This document shows positions 35,256 to 44,442 of a DNA stretch of 64,000 nt, in pieces. A program made the translations under genes and the position numbers. The notes under the pieces were generated by a model. It did no database searches and was not told the origin of the DNA. It was given only the letters and a program-made list of their open reading frames with translations. Within the stretch, counting starts at the first letter, position 1. Each line of letters starts with the position of its first letter. Location of the stretch: assembly GCF_000422705.1 (NCBI RefSeq), contig NZ_AUGO01000002.1, positions 434,001-498,000 on the forward strand. Direction: 5' to 3'. Source of the stretch: Flavobacterium soli DSM 19725 (lineage in GTDB: Bacteria; Bacteroidota; Bacteroidia; Flavobacteriales; Flavobacteriaceae).

Positions 35256-35690
35256 ATGGAACTAGTAAAAAGAAACAGCAGCAATGGCTTATTTCCATCG
35301 TTGATGGAAGAATTATTCAGACCAGATTGGGCAGGAGGCCAAAACTTAACCACAAACAGAAGCGTTCCGCCAGTAAACATTAGAGAAACCGACAACGCTT
35401 ATGAAGTAGAACTTTCAGCACCTGGAAACAAAAAGGAAGATTTCAATATCAATGTCGAAAATGATTTGCTCACCATTTCTTCTCAGTTTTCAGAAAACAA
35501 GACCGAAGAAGTAGGTAAATATACTAGAAGAGAATTCTCTTTTTCAGCATTCCAACGTTCGTTCACATTGCCAGAAACGGTAAAGGATGACGATATCAAG
35601 GCAACCTATGAAGATGGAATCTTGAAAATTACCTTGCCTAAAAAAGAAGAAGCGTTGCCAAAACCAAAACGTACTATTGAGATTTTTTAA
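35256..35690 (+). CDS. Hsp20/alpha-crystallin family small heat-shock protein
   Basis: This 144-residue chaperone has an alpha-crystallin domain (about 40-140): PPVNIRETDNAYEVELSAPG, FNINVENDLLTISSQ, and the conserved YEDGILKITLPK near the C-terminus (A-x-x-x-n-GvL motif). It holds unfolding proteins as an oligomer in the cytoplasm. The gene is monocistronic, with a 419-base upstream gap containing two repeat elements, and is followed by a strong terminator. Confidence 0.95.
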   Translation: MELVKRNSSNGLFPSLMEELFRPDWAGGQNLTTNRSVPPVNIRETDNAYEVELSAPGNKKEDFNINVENDLLTISSQFSENKTEEVGKYTRREFSFSAFQRSFTLPETVKDDDIKATYEDGILKITLPKKEEALPKPKRTIEIF

Positions 35691-35709
35691 ATTTTAATAG
35701 TTTAGATAG

Positions 35710-35735
35710 AAAGCGTCTTTCAAGACGCTTTTTTT
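35710..35735 (+). terminator. intrinsic terminator of hsp20
   Basis: AAAGCGTCTT pairs with AAGACGCTTT, followed by T-run. Confidence 0.9.
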
Positions 35736-35773
35736 ATGTCCAATTGGCAATATATAGTCACACAAAGATTTCG

Positions 35774-35781
35774 TATATTTG
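35774..35781 (+). promoter_or_regulatory. -7 element of the toxin-antitoxin operon
   Basis: TATATTTG matches TAnnTTTG, 19 bases before the antitoxin ATG. No well-spaced -33 box was found. Confidence 0.5.
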
Positions 35782-35800
35782 AAATTCAAAACTAATAGCC

Positions 35801-36001
35801 ATGGATTCAAAACGAAAAGATATCGCCAAAGAGCCTTCTGAAGTCTATGAAACTTCTTCAAAAATTGATGTAAATATTGAAAACCATCCACTATTTGCTA
35901 AAGTAATAGAAAAATCTAAAAAAGATTTGAAAGAAGGAAAAGGTATTCCACATGAAGTTGTAATGAGAAATTTAAAAGAAAAATATCCTTTTTTAAAATG
36001 A
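35801..36001 (+). CDS. putative antitoxin
   Basis: This 66-residue charged protein (SKIDVNIENHPLFAKVIEKS, EGKGIPHEVVMRNLKEKYPF) resembles the short antitoxins paired with RelE/ParE toxins in Bacteroidota. It overlaps the downstream toxin gene by 4 bases (ATGA), the coupling usual for such pairs. The N-terminal half is expected to bind DNA or be disordered. The family is not certain. Confidence 0.65.
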   Translation: MDSKRKDIAKEPSEVYETSSKIDVNIENHPLFAKVIEKSKKDLKEGKGIPHEVVMRNLKEKYPFLK

Positions 36002-36303
36002 TGTATGATATAATTTGGGATGTAAAAGCTCAAATAACTCTTGAAGAAGAATTCAATTATATTTTGTTCAAGTGGAATTTCAAGGAGGTTAAAAAGTTCA
36101 ATGATTTAGTTGAAGAGAATTTGAGAAGACTATCAATAAACCCTGAAATAGGCGTTTTTAATACTACTTTAAAATTCTATAGTTTAATTATTTCTAAACA
36201 AACCACATTATATTACAGTTTTAATTCAGATATGAAAACAATAGAACTTCACTTTTTTTTCAATAATCAAAAAAATCCTGAAGAATTAAATAAGTTGCTT
36301 TAA
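35998..36303 (+). CDS. RelE/ParE-type toxin
   Basis: This 101-residue protein has the ParE-like N-terminus YDIIWDVKAQITLEEEFNYI and helical middle (VEENLRRLSINPEIGV), with a C-terminal beta segment (LYYSFNSDMKTIELHFFFNNQKNP). Such toxins either cut mRNA at the ribosome or poison gyrase. It follows a short antitoxin gene with a 4-base overlap. Confidence 0.75.
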   Translation: MMYDIIWDVKAQITLEEEFNYILFKWNFKEVKKFNDLVEENLRRLSINPEIGVFNTTLKFYSLIISKQTTLYYSFNSDMKTIELHFFFNNQKNPEELNKLL

Positions 36304-36312
36304 ATTCGCAAC

Positions 36313-37473
36313 ATGCAATTATCAGTCGTCATCCTCAATTATAACGTCCGCTATTTTTTGGAGCAATGTGTCTTGAGTGTTCAAAAAGCCACTCAAAACT
36401 TCAATGCCGAGATAATTGTAGTCGATAATAATTCTCCCGACGACAGTTGCCAGATGATAAAAGAGCGTTTCCCAGATGTTATTCTCATCGAGAATAAAGA
36501 AAATTTGGGCTTCCCAAAAGGCAATAACATTGGAGCAAAAATTGCAAGCGGAAAATACATCTGCATTCTAAACCCTGATACCGTTGTTGCTGAAGATACT
36601 TTTGAAAAAACATTGGCTTTCGCCAAAAAACAAGAAAATCTCGGAATCATCGGATGCAAATTAATAGACGGAACCGGTAACTTTTTGCCCGAATCAAAAC
36701 GTGGCATTCCTACACCATTTGTGGCTTTCACTAAAATTTTCGGATTATACAAAATCTTTCCAGGCATCAAATCCTTTGGTAAATATTATGCGTCACATCT
36801 GACCCCAGATCAAACCGGAAAAGTCGATATCCTAGTTGGAGCTTTTATGCTCATGGAAAAAGATTTATACGAAGAATTGGGCGGTTTTGATGAAAGATAT
36901 TTTATGTATGGTGAAGATATTGATTTATCTTTTAGTGCTTTAAAATCAGGTAAACTCAACCATTATTTCCATGAAACAACGGTTATACATTATAAAGGAG
37001 AGAGTACAGTAAAGGATAATACTTATATGAAACGCTTTCAAGAAGGTATGGATTTATTTTATGATAAGAATTTAAAACCATCTATTTTCTTTTCTGCTTT
37101 TATGAAACTCGGAACGCTAATTTTCTCTTTTATCAAAATGTTTCAAGGAAAATCAAGACCTTCAGCTGCCCCTGGATCCTATATTTTAATATCTGATAAT
37201 CCTGCCTTAAAGGAAAAATTACAACAAAATCTAAAAAAAAATATACAAATTGCAACAATAGAAAACCAAAAAGCAGTATTTTCGCAAACGTTTTCGAAAG
37301 CAAAACCAACAGAGGTAATTTTAGATGCAAATTACCTCACGTTCAAAGAAAGCATTCATATTTTGGATACACAAAAACAAAAGAATCTAACCTTTAAAAT
37401 AGTGCCAATTACTTCCAATTTTATCATTGGAAGTAACAGCAGTAATGATAGAGGCGAGATAATTGTTCTTTAA
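36313..37473 (+). CDS. family 2 glycosyltransferase
   Basis: This 386-residue GT-A enzyme starts QLSVVILNYNVRYFLEQCV, with the nucleotide-sugar motif VVDNNSPDDS and DxD-type LNPDTVV. It closely fits rhamnosyl/wall-type transferases (GGFDERYFMYGEDIDLSF). Hydrophobic stretches near 260 suggest membrane attachment. The C-terminal 100 residues are an extra domain of unknown role. The gene follows the toxin after 9 bases, but a functional link is unlikely. Confidence 0.92.
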   Translation: MQLSVVILNYNVRYFLEQCVLSVQKATQNFNAEIIVVDNNSPDDSCQMIKERFPDVILIENKENLGFPKGNNIGAKIASGKYICILNPDTVVAEDTFEKTLAFAKKQENLGIIGCKLIDGTGNFLPESKRGIPTPFVAFTKIFGLYKIFPGIKSFGKYYASHLTPDQTGKVDILVGAFMLMEKDLYEELGGFDERYFMYGEDIDLSFSALKSGKLNHYFHETTVIHYKGESTVKDNTYMKRFQEGMDLFYDKNLKPSIFFSAFMKLGTLIFSFIKMFQGKSRPSAAPGSYILISDNPALKEKLQQNLKKNIQIATIENQKAVFSQTFSKAKPTEVILDANYLTFKESIHILDTQKQKNLTFKIVPITSNFIIGSNSSNDRGEIIVL

Positions 37474-37624
37474 ACTATAATTTTCGGATTTAAGAATTTT
37501 AGTAAAAACTTAATGATTCTTAATTTCTTAATGGTTTAAAATTACATTAAATTTGTGCATTCAGTAATTAAGATAACATTCCTGTAAAATTATATAATTC
37601 GTAGTTTAACCTAAAAATTATCAC

Positions 37625-37632
37625 TAATTTTG
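37625..37632 (+). promoter_or_regulatory. -7 element of the E2 acyltransferase gene
   Basis: TAATTTTG matches TAnnTTTG, 37 bases before the ATG. The gap before it holds TTAATTTCTTAATG, a motif also found in the 88-base repeats. Confidence 0.5.
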
Positions 37633-37669
37633 CATCAAGAAATTAAAAATTCACCATTAGGTTAGCAAT

Positions 37670-38971
37670 ATGGCAAAATTTGAATTGAAACTTCCAAAAA
37701 TGGGAGAAAGCGTTGCAGAAGCAACCATTACCAATTGGTTAAAAAAAGTAGGTGACCCAATCGAAGCCGATGAAGCGGTTCTTGAAATTGCTACTGATAA
37801 AGTAGATTCAGAAGTGCCGTCAGAAGTTTCAGGAGTCTTGTCTGAAATCCTTTTCAACGTTGATGATGTTGTAAAAGTAGGACAAACAATCGCCTATATT
37901 GAAGTTTCTGGAGGAGTAGCAGTTGAAGCTCCAAAAGAGGAAGCTCCAGCATCTGTAGCCACAATCGAAAAAACGGTTGAAAGTGCAAAAGAAGCTGTTG
38001 CCACACCACAAGATTTCTCTAATTCTGAAAAATTCTTTTCTCCTTTAGTAAAAAATATTGCCAAAGAAGAAGGGGTTTCAGTTGCAGAATTAGAAGCCAT
38101 CAATGGTTCTGGAAAAGATGGGCGAGTTACCAAAGACGATATATTAAATCACATTAAAAATAGAGGAAGTCAGCCAGCTCCGGCAGTTGCACAACCTTCT
38201 GCAAATGTTACTCCAGCTAAAGTTGCTGAAGCACCAAAATCTGCTCCAGTTTCTGTAAACGGTGGCGACGAAATTGTAGAAATGGACCGTATGCGAAAAC
38301 TGATTTCAGGCTATATGGTCGCTTCAGTTCAAACATCGGCTCACGTTCAGTCGTTTATCGAAGTAGATGTGACAAACATCGTGAAATGGAGAGATAAGGT
38401 AAAAACAGCATTCGAAAAAAGAGAAGGTGAAAAATTGACTTTCACACCAATCTTTATGGAAGCTGTTGCAAAAGCATTAAAAGATTTCCCAGGAATGAAC
38501 ATTTCTGTCGATGGAGATTTCATCATCAAAAGAAAAAACATCAACCTTGGAATGGCGGCTGCATTGCCAAACGGAAACCTTATTGTTCCGGTTATCAAAA
38601 ATGCTGATCAGTTGAATATTGTTGGTATGGCAAAAGCAGTTAACGATTTAGGGAACCGTGCAAAAGCAGGAAAACTAAAACCAGACGATACACAAGGCGG
38701 AACTTATACTGTGACAAACGTTGGAACTTTTGGAAGTGTTTTCGGGACGCCAATCATCAACCAGCCACAAGTAGGAATTCTAGCTCTTGGTGCCATCAGA
38801 AAAGTACCAGCCGTTATCGAAACTCCAGAAGGCGATTTCATCGGAATCCGTCAAAAAATGTTCCTTTCGCATTCGTATGACCACAGGGTTGTAGATGGTG
38901 CATTGGGTGGAAGCTTTGTGAAACGCGTTGCAGAGTATCTTGAAGCGTTTGACATTAATAGAGATTATTAA
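37670..38971 (+). CDS. 2-oxo acid dehydrogenase E2 (dihydrolipoamide acyltransferase)
   Basis: This 433-residue core subunit moves acyl groups from lipoyl to CoA. Domains: one lipoyl domain (1-80, lipoyl K44 in TDKVDSE), an Ala/Pro linker, a peripheral subunit-binding domain (about 125-160, FSPLVKNIAKEEGV ... GSGKDGRVTKDDIL) and the catalytic domain with active-site SHSYDHRVVDG. The substrate could be branched-chain 2-oxo acids or pyruvate/2-oxoglutarate; E1 and E3 genes are not in the window. Confidence 0.93.
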   Translation: MAKFELKLPKMGESVAEATITNWLKKVGDPIEADEAVLEIATDKVDSEVPSEVSGVLSEILFNVDDVVKVGQTIAYIEVSGGVAVEAPKEEAPASVATIEKTVESAKEAVATPQDFSNSEKFFSPLVKNIAKEEGVSVAELEAINGSGKDGRVTKDDILNHIKNRGSQPAPAVAQPSANVTPAKVAEAPKSAPVSVNGGDEIVEMDRMRKLISGYMVASVQTSAHVQSFIEVDVTNIVKWRDKVKTAFEKREGEKLTFTPIFMEAVAKALKDFPGMNISVDGDFIIKRKNINLGMAAALPNGNLIVPVIKNADQLNIVGMAKAVNDLGNRAKAGKLKPDDTQGGTYTVTNVGTFGSVFGTPIINQPQVGILALGAIRKVPAVIETPEGDFIGIRQKMFLSHSYDHRVVDGALGGSFVKRVAEYLEAFDINRDY

Positions 38972-38992
38972 AAAAAAAACATAGATTAGGAG

Positions 38993-39024
38993 ACTCCCAA
39001 AAGCAATTTTGGGAGTTTTTTTTA
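38993..39024 (+). terminator. intrinsic terminator of the E2 gene
   Basis: ACTCCCAAAA pairs with TTTTGGGAGT, followed by eight T. Confidence 0.92.
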
Positions 39025-39080
39025 TTTTAAGACTTTTGCATTTGTTAAATTTAGAGTATATTTAAAACAAAAACAACAAG

Positions 39081-40391
39081 ATGAGTTTGCTTAGGAAATT
39101 TTTGACTTATACGAATCTTCATTCTGAAATGGATGATTATGACGTGATCCATGAATCTATTCAAAAGGATATTATTTTTAAGGGAACCAATCTTTGGATT
39201 TTGGTGTTCGCGATTTTTATTGCATCGATTGGCTTGAATATGAATTCGACTGCCGTAATCATTGGTGCGATGTTAATTTCACCTTTGATGGGACCCATAA
39301 ACGGAATGGGTTACAGCATTGCAACCTATAATTTTGCCTTGTTTAGGAAGGCACTCAAGAATTTTGCTTTTGCTGTTATTGCCAGTTTGTTTGCTTCAAC
39401 TGTTTATTTTCTGCTAAGCCCTGTTTCAACCGCTCATTCTGAACTATTGGCACGAACAAGTCCTACGATCTATGATGTTTTGATTGCTCTTTTTGGAGGA
39501 TTGGCAGGAATTGTAGCCATCAGCAGTCGTCAAAAAGGCAATGTTATTCCTGGTGTAGCTATTGCAACCGCTTTAATGCCACCGCTTTGTACGGCTGGAT
39601 ATGGTTTGGCGAATGGAGATATGACCTTTTTTCTTGGTGCTTTTTATCTTTTTACAATCAACACCGTTTTTATCGGGATTTCTTCCGTTTTGATATCACG
39701 CTTTTTGAAATTTCCAATTACAAGTCTGGTCAAAGAAGGTCAAAAGGCAAAGGTGGTACGATGGACTTCATTCGTTATTGCAATTACCTTAATTCCAAGT
39801 ATTTATTTTGGATATCTTTTGGTGCAAGCCGAACGTTTTACGGAAAGAGCCAATAAATTTATTGCAGAAGTTAGTGTTTATCAAGGCAGTTATTTGCTAA
39901 AGAATGATATCGATGCGAGGAACAGGACAATCAGTTTGATTTATGGTGGAAATGATCTGTCAAAAACAGATAAACAGGAAATTACAAAAAGGGCTACAGC
40001 TTATGTGTTGACCGATGCGACATTAATTTTCAAGCAAGGGTTTTCATTTAATGAAGGAAAGGAAAATGTGAACCAAATAGATAAGCTTAAAACCGAAGTT
40101 AACCGATTGAATCTAGCTTTGAAAGAGAATAAAAAAGACACGGACAGTATAATATCTAAACCCAAAATAGGGAAGCAGCTATTGATGGAAATCAAAACAC
40201 TTTTTCCTGAGATAAAAGCCTGTTCGTATGCTGAAACAGTTTCTTTTGGTGATAGTACAAAAACTGATGCCATAAAAATTGTAGTGCTGGAAACTACCAA
40301 GAAAGGTTTGACTACTGAGTCACGCAATAGAATTAATAGCTGGTTGAAAAAGAGGTTGGAAACGGAAAAGGTTAAAACTTTTTTTGAGTAA
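39081..40391 (+). CDS. DUF389 family membrane protein
   Basis: This 436-residue protein has six or so N-terminal membrane helices (residues 35-245) with the DUF389 hallmark SAVIIGAMLISPLMGPINGMGY-type segment (here MNSTAVIIGAMLISPLMGP) and GVAIATALMPPLCTAGYGLANG. The C-terminal 170 residues are soluble and helical/beta. Function is unknown. Confidence 0.9.
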   Translation: MSLLRKFLTYTNLHSEMDDYDVIHESIQKDIIFKGTNLWILVFAIFIASIGLNMNSTAVIIGAMLISPLMGPINGMGYSIATYNFALFRKALKNFAFAVIASLFASTVYFLLSPVSTAHSELLARTSPTIYDVLIALFGGLAGIVAISSRQKGNVIPGVAIATALMPPLCTAGYGLANGDMTFFLGAFYLFTINTVFIGISSVLISRFLKFPITSLVKEGQKAKVVRWTSFVIAITLIPSIYFGYLLVQAERFTERANKFIAEVSVYQGSYLLKNDIDARNRTISLIYGGNDLSKTDKQEITKRATAYVLTDATLIFKQGFSFNEGKENVNQIDKLKTEVNRLNLALKENKKDTDSIISKPKIGKQLLMEIKTLFPEIKACSYAETVSFGDSTKTDAIKIVVLETTKKGLTTESRNRINSWLKKRLETEKVKTFFE

Positions 40392-40515
40392 ATTTTTTTA
40401 GTGGCTTGAGTGTGTGGCTCTTGCTGGAATCAAAACTTTGTCTGTATTGGAATTCGACAATCTTGGTCGAAAAGTTAAAAGAGTGCCTAAAGTTTTTAAT
40501 CTACCCCCGATGCTG

Positions 40516-40531
40516 TCCCGAAGTTTCGGGA
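40516..40531. repeat. TCCCGAA/TTCGGGA palindrome
   Basis: TCCCGAAGTTTCGGGA: the same 7-base arms as at 35077 and 44838, with a different central pair (GT). Confidence 0.85.
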
Positions 40532-40703
40532 TTTGAGCTCTTAAACCTTTGACCAACAGGTTTAAAGAGAGTTGCTGCAGCGGGAACATGATTGAAAAAG
40601 GTCTTTTGATTTGGTCTTAAAAAAACATATAGCTTAAAAGGATTCTTTGTTTTTGTTGGGTATAAAAGTGCTGTTTTGTAAACGAATTGACCTTAAAAAC
40701 TTT

Positions 40704-40711
40704 TATCTTTG
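40704..40711 (+). promoter_or_regulatory. -7 element of the exonuclease gene
   Basis: TATCTTTG matches TAnnTTTG, 22 bases before the preferred ATG at 40734. It lies inside the longer reading frame beginning at 40647, which supports the later start. Confidence 0.55.
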
Positions 40712-40733
40712 CCATCCAAACAAAACCCACGAA

Positions 40734-41504
40734 ATGGAATTAAAATTAACAAAGCCCATCTGCTTTTTTGACCTCGAAACCACAGGAATAGATATTACGA
40801 AAGACAGGATTGTTGAAATAGCAATTTTTAAAGTTTTTCCGAATGGAAACAAGGAAAGCAGGACTTGGCTTGTAAACCCAACAATTCCAATTCCGGCAGA
40901 ATCGACTGCAGTTCATGGAATTACGAATGAAAAAGTAGCTAATGAACCCACTTTTAAAGAACTAGCTACGACGGTATACAATATGATTAAGGATTCTGAC
41001 CTTGCAGGGTTTAATTCTGACCGGTTTGATATTCCGCTTTTGGCCGAGGAATTATTGAGAGCCGGTGTTGATTTTGATATGAAAAATAGCGTTTCGGTTG
41101 ATATTCAGACGATTTTTCATAAAAAAGAAGAACGAACTTTGAGTGCAGCTTATAAATTTTATTGCAATGAAAGTCTTGAAAATGCCCATTCCGCAGAAGC
41201 TGATACGATGGCAACTTATGAAATTTTGAAGGCACAGCTCGAGCGATATGACGATTTGCCTCATGACATGAAATCACTTTCAGAATATACTACTAGAAAA
41301 AAATCAGTGGATTTTGCAGGTTTTATCGCTTTGGATAAAGATAATGAAGAGGTTTTTACTTTTGGGAAACACAAAGGTGCAAAAGTAGATAAGGTTTTGG
41401 AAACCGAGCCGGGTTATTTTGGCTGGATCCAAAATGCTGATTTCCCTTTGTATACTAAGAAGGTTTTGACGGCAATTAAGTTGAGAAAATTAAATACGAA
41501 ATAG
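40734..41504 (+). CDS. DnaQ-like 3'-5' exonuclease with ExoX-type C-terminal domain
   Basis: The ATG at 40734 gives 256 residues; it follows a promoter element and begins directly before the exonuclease fold. Motif Exo I is FFDLETTGID (metal-binding D and E), Exo II FNSDRFDIPLL, and Exo III in HSAEADTMATYEIL (H-x4-D). The C-terminal part (FTFGKHKGAKVDKVLETEPGYFGWI) matches the short domain found in exonuclease X and DUF3820 proteins. It likely removes nucleotides from DNA 3' ends in repair. Confidence 0.9.
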   Translation: MELKLTKPICFFDLETTGIDITKDRIVEIAIFKVFPNGNKESRTWLVNPTIPIPAESTAVHGITNEKVANEPTFKELATTVYNMIKDSDLAGFNSDRFDIPLLAEELLRAGVDFDMKNSVSVDIQTIFHKKEERTLSAAYKFYCNESLENAHSAEADTMATYEILKAQLERYDDLPHDMKSLSEYTTRKKSVDFAGFIALDKDNEEVFTFGKHKGAKVDKVLETEPGYFGWIQNADFPLYTKKVLTAIKLRKLNTK

Positions 41505-41509
41505 TGTTC

Positions 41510-41564
41510 AGTGTTCAGTTTTCAGTAGGCAGTACTGATGACTGAACACTGATAACTGAACACT
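41510..41564. repeat. CAGT-rich inverted repeat
   Basis: AGTGTTCAGTTTTCAGT (41510-41526) pairs with ACTGATAACTGAACACT (41548-41564), one mismatch. It fills most of the 67-base gap before the FAH-like gene. Related to the repeat pair at 48117-48282. Confidence 0.85.
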
Positions 41565-41571
41565 TTATAAA

Positions 41572-42183
41572 ATGAAGATAATTTGCATCGGTAGGAATTA
41601 TACTAAGCATATTGAGGAATTGCAGAACGAAAGACCAACGGAACCTGTGATTTTCTTGAAACCCGATACGGCAATTTTGCCAAAGAATTTTCCGTTTTTC
41701 ATTCCTGATTTTAGCAGTGATATCCATCATGAAGTGGAGATTTTGGTAAAGATTAACCGAGTTGGAAAGCATATCGATCCAAAATTTGCTCATAAATATT
41801 ATGAGGAGATTGGTCTTGGAATTGATTTTACGGCTCGAGATGTTCAATCGAAATTGAAAGAAAAAGGGCTTCCGTGGGAAAAAGCAAAAGCATTTGATGG
41901 ATCGGCAGTGATTGGAGAATTTTTGCCAAAATCAAGTTTTAATTCGCTTGAAAACATTAGCTTTGAGTTGAAGAATAACGGAGAAACGGTTCAGGCAGGA
42001 AATACATCGCACATGCTCTGGAAAATTGACGAACTGATTTCATACGTTTCTCAGTATTTTACATTAAAAATTGGCGATATTATTTTTACTGGAACACCAG
42101 AAGGAGTTGCTCAAGTGAAAACCGAAGATGTTTTGGAGGGTTTTATAGAAGGAAAAAAACTATTTAGAATACAGGTAAAATAG
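41572..42183 (+). CDS. fumarylacetoacetate hydrolase family protein
   Basis: This 203-residue single-domain member has the metal/active-site segments GRNYTKHIEEL, EVEILVKINRVGKHI, GIDFTARDVQ and GDIIFTGTPEGVAQV. The family includes acylpyruvate and oxaloacetate hydrolases; short stand-alone proteins of this type often act on small 2-oxo acids or oxaloacetate. The Hpt gene begins at the next base. Confidence 0.9.
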   Translation: MKIICIGRNYTKHIEELQNERPTEPVIFLKPDTAILPKNFPFFIPDFSSDIHHEVEILVKINRVGKHIDPKFAHKYYEEIGLGIDFTARDVQSKLKEKGLPWEKAKAFDGSAVIGEFLPKSSFNSLENISFELKNNGETVQAGNTSHMLWKIDELISYVSQYFTLKIGDIIFTGTPEGVAQVKTEDVLEGFIEGKKLFRIQVK

Positions 42184-42528
42184 ATGGCTTTACACTATAA
42201 TTTAGCAAAGGTTTATGCAATTTCAGAAAATGATACTGATTTTGTGATGGATATCGTTACACTCTTTGTGGTCGATGTTCCACAAGATTTGCTTGAAATG
42301 AAGAATGCCATCAAAGAAAAAGAGCATCAGAAAGCTTATAGCTATGCCCATAAAATAAAGCCAACTCTGGACTTGTTAGGAATGACTGTAGCCCATGAGG
42401 AAATTATTTTTATCGAAGATTGGTCGAGAAAAGAAGGCAAAAAGCGTGAAATAATTGAAACCTATAAAAGCATCGAAAACCGTATCGAAAAAGCGGTAAA
42501 GGAGATTCGAAAAGATTTTAATATATAA
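42184..42528 (+). CDS. Hpt (histidine phosphotransfer) domain protein
   Basis: This 114-residue single-domain protein has the phosphoacceptor motif AYSYAHKIKPTLDLLG with His at position 56. It passes phosphate between response regulators in a phosphorelay. It starts directly after the FAH-like stop (no gap), so the two are translated from one transcript. No hybrid kinase or regulator is adjacent. Confidence 0.85.
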   Translation: MALHYNLAKVYAISENDTDFVMDIVTLFVVDVPQDLLEMKNAIKEKEHQKAYSYAHKIKPTLDLLGMTVAHEEIIFIEDWSRKEGKKREIIETYKSIENRIEKAVKEIRKDFNI

Positions 42529-42597
42529 AAAGCAAGAGTAAGCCCAAAGATTGGAAAGCCTCCTTGGGGGTTTGGGGCTAAATCCCAAAATCAAAAC

Positions 42598-43851
42598 ATG
42601 AAAGCAACAATTGTTACCATTGGCGACGAAATACTTATAGGTCAAATTGTCGATACAAATTCGGGGTTCATTGCAAAATCACTAGATAAAATTGGAATAG
42701 AAATCAATGAAATGATTTCTATTTCGGATGACAAGAACCATATTTTGGAAACGTTTTCTAAGTTGCAAAATAAGGTAGATCTGGTTTTGATTACCGGAGG
42801 ACTAGGACCAACAAAAGACGATATCACCAAGAAAACCTTCTGCGATTATTTTGAAGATGAATTAGTGGTGAATCCAGAAGTTTTAGCTCACGTTACCCAA
42901 CTTATAGAAGGAATTTACAAACGGCCCATCTCGCAACTGAACAAAGACCAAGCTTTGGTGCCTTCAAAATGCATGGTTTTGTTCAACAAATTCGGGACTG
43001 CTCCAGGAATGTGGATGAAAAAGGAAGACACTGTTTTTATTTCCTTACCTGGCGTTCCTTACGAAATGAAAGGTCTAGTTGAGAATGAGATTGTTCCTAA
43101 AATCATCAAGGAATACAAACGTCCTTATATATTGCATCAAACGATTTTGACGTATGGTCAAGGTGAAAGTCTTGTTGCAGAACGAATTGAAGAGTGGGAA
43201 AACAACCTTCCAGAATTTATAAAATTAGCCTATTTGCCAAGTCCGGGAAGAGTTCGCCTCCGACTTTCAGCAAGAGGAACTGATGAGGAAAAATTGAAAA
43301 AATCAATTGCTGAAAATGTAACTTCACTCGCCAAAATCATTGGTGACATCATCGTTGGTTTTGATGATAGTGAAACCATAGAAGTAGTTTTAGGCAGAAT
43401 TCTAACCCAGCAAAAAAAGACCATTTCAACCGCCGAAAGTTGCACAGGAGGGAAGATAGCACAGGTTTTAACTTCCATTCCGGGTTCGTCGGCCTATTTC
43501 AAGGGAAGTGTCGTGAGCTATGCAAAAGAAACTAAAATCAATGTCTTGAAAGTTTCCGAAGAAACCATAAAAAAACATTCCGTTGTAAGTGAAGAGGTTG
43601 CAAAAGAGATGGCGCTTTCTATTCAAAATATGATGGCTACAGATTATGCAATTTCCGTAACAGGAAATGCGGGACCAGCTAAGGATGATACCGATGAAGA
43701 AATTGGGACCGTTTTTATCGCTTTGGCAACACCCGAAAACGTAATCGTAGAAAAGTTTAATTTCGGCCAACCACGTGAGAAAGTGATAGATAGAGCTGTA
43801 AATAAAAGTTTAGAAATGCTACAAAAAGAAATTTTAAAAAATGTACTTTAA
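42598..43851 (+). CDS. cinA: CinA family protein (nicotinamide nucleotide amidase type)
   Basis: This 417-residue protein has an N-terminal molybdopterin-binding-like domain ([30 protein letters not shown]) and a C-terminal NMN-deamidase domain ([30 protein letters not shown]). The C-terminal domain recycles nicotinamide mononucleotide; the N-terminal domain acts on ADP-ribose in related proteins. Upstream of rpmB on the same strand. Confidence 0.93.
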   Translation: MKATIVTIGDEILIGQIVDTNSGFIAKSLDKIGIEINEMISISDDKNHILETFSKLQNKVDLVLITGGLGPTKDDITKKTFCDYFEDELVVNPEVLAHVTQLIEGIYKRPISQLNKDQALVPSKCMVLFNKFGTAPGMWMKKEDTVFISLPGVPYEMKGLVENEIVPKIIKEYKRPYILHQTILTYGQGESLVAERIEEWENNLPEFIKLAYLPSPGRVRLRLSARGTDEEKLKKSIAENVTSLAKIIGDIIVGFDDSETIEVVLGRILTQQKKTISTAESCTGGKIAQVLTSIPGSSAYFKGSVVSYAKETKINVLKVSEETIKKHSVVSEEVAKEMALSIQNMMATDYAISVTGNAGPAKDDTDEEIGTVFIALATPENVIVEKFNFGQPREKVIDRAVNKSLEMLQKEILKNVL

Positions 43852-43855
43852 TTAT

Positions 43856-43887
43856 TTTGCATATAAGGTTTATTTTTCTTTTCTTTG
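43856..43887 (+). promoter_or_regulatory. promoter of the rpmB-rpmG-DUF4295 operon
   Basis: TTTG, 20 bases, then TTTCTTTG (one mismatch to TAnnTTTG). It lies in the short gap after cinA, about 36 bases before rpmB. Confidence 0.55.
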
Positions 43888-43923
43888 CACCCTGATTTTG
43901 AATAACGATAAAAGATAAGCATA

Positions 43924-44160
43924 ATGTCAAGAGTTTGTGACCTTACAGGTAAAAGAGCGATGGTAGGAAATAATGTTTCTCACGCGATGAACAAGACTAA
44001 GAGAAAATTTTCTGTAAACTTAGTTAAAAAACGTTTTTATCTTCCTGAAGAAGATAGATGGATTACTCTTAGAGTAGCTGCATCTACAGTAAAAACAATC
44101 AACAAAAATGGAATCGCTGCAGTTTTGAAACAAGCTAAAGCTAACGGATTTATTAAATAA
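43924..44160 (+). CDS. rpmB: 50S ribosomal protein bL28
   Basis: This 78-residue basic protein shows the bL28 pattern ([25 protein letters not shown], then [15 protein letters not shown]). It is first in a ribosomal protein operon with rpmG and a DUF4295 gene. Confidence 0.97.
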   Translation: MSRVCDLTGKRAMVGNNVSHAMNKTKRKFSVNLVKKRFYLPEEDRWITLRVAASTVKTINKNGIAAVLKQAKANGFIK

Positions 44161-44185
44161 TCCTTCCCAATAAATATATAGCAAG

Positions 44186-44368
44186 ATGGCAAAGAAAGGT
44201 AATAGAATCCAGGTAATTTTAGAATGTACTGAGCACAAGACTTCTGGTGTTCCAGGGACTTCAAGATACATCACAACAAAGAACAAAAAAAATACTCCAG
44301 ATAGATTAGAGATTAAAAAATTTAATCCAATCTTGAAACGTGTAACTGTTCACAAAGAAATTAAATAA
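44186..44368 (+). CDS. rpmG: 50S ribosomal protein bL33
   Basis: This 60-residue basic protein shows the bL33 pattern ([36 protein letters not shown]). It lacks the zinc-binding Cys pairs of the C+ form; only one Cys is present. Confidence 0.96.
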
Positions 44369-44442
44369 TAATTAGAGATTTTGATGCAATTTCAAATGTT
44401 CACATTTAAGGATTGTATTAAAATATAAAAACATTTGTAACC

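Larger units (their letters stand above)
40392..40733. other. 342-base gap between the DUF389 and exonuclease genes
   Basis: It holds a palindrome at 40516-40531 and a -7 element at 40704-40711. I see no ORF with coding character and no clear terminator. Confidence 0.6.

Noticed and set aside
40647-40733. Earlier start for the exonuclease
   Set aside because: A -7 element at 40704 lies inside it, and the exonuclease domain begins just after the ATG at 40734.
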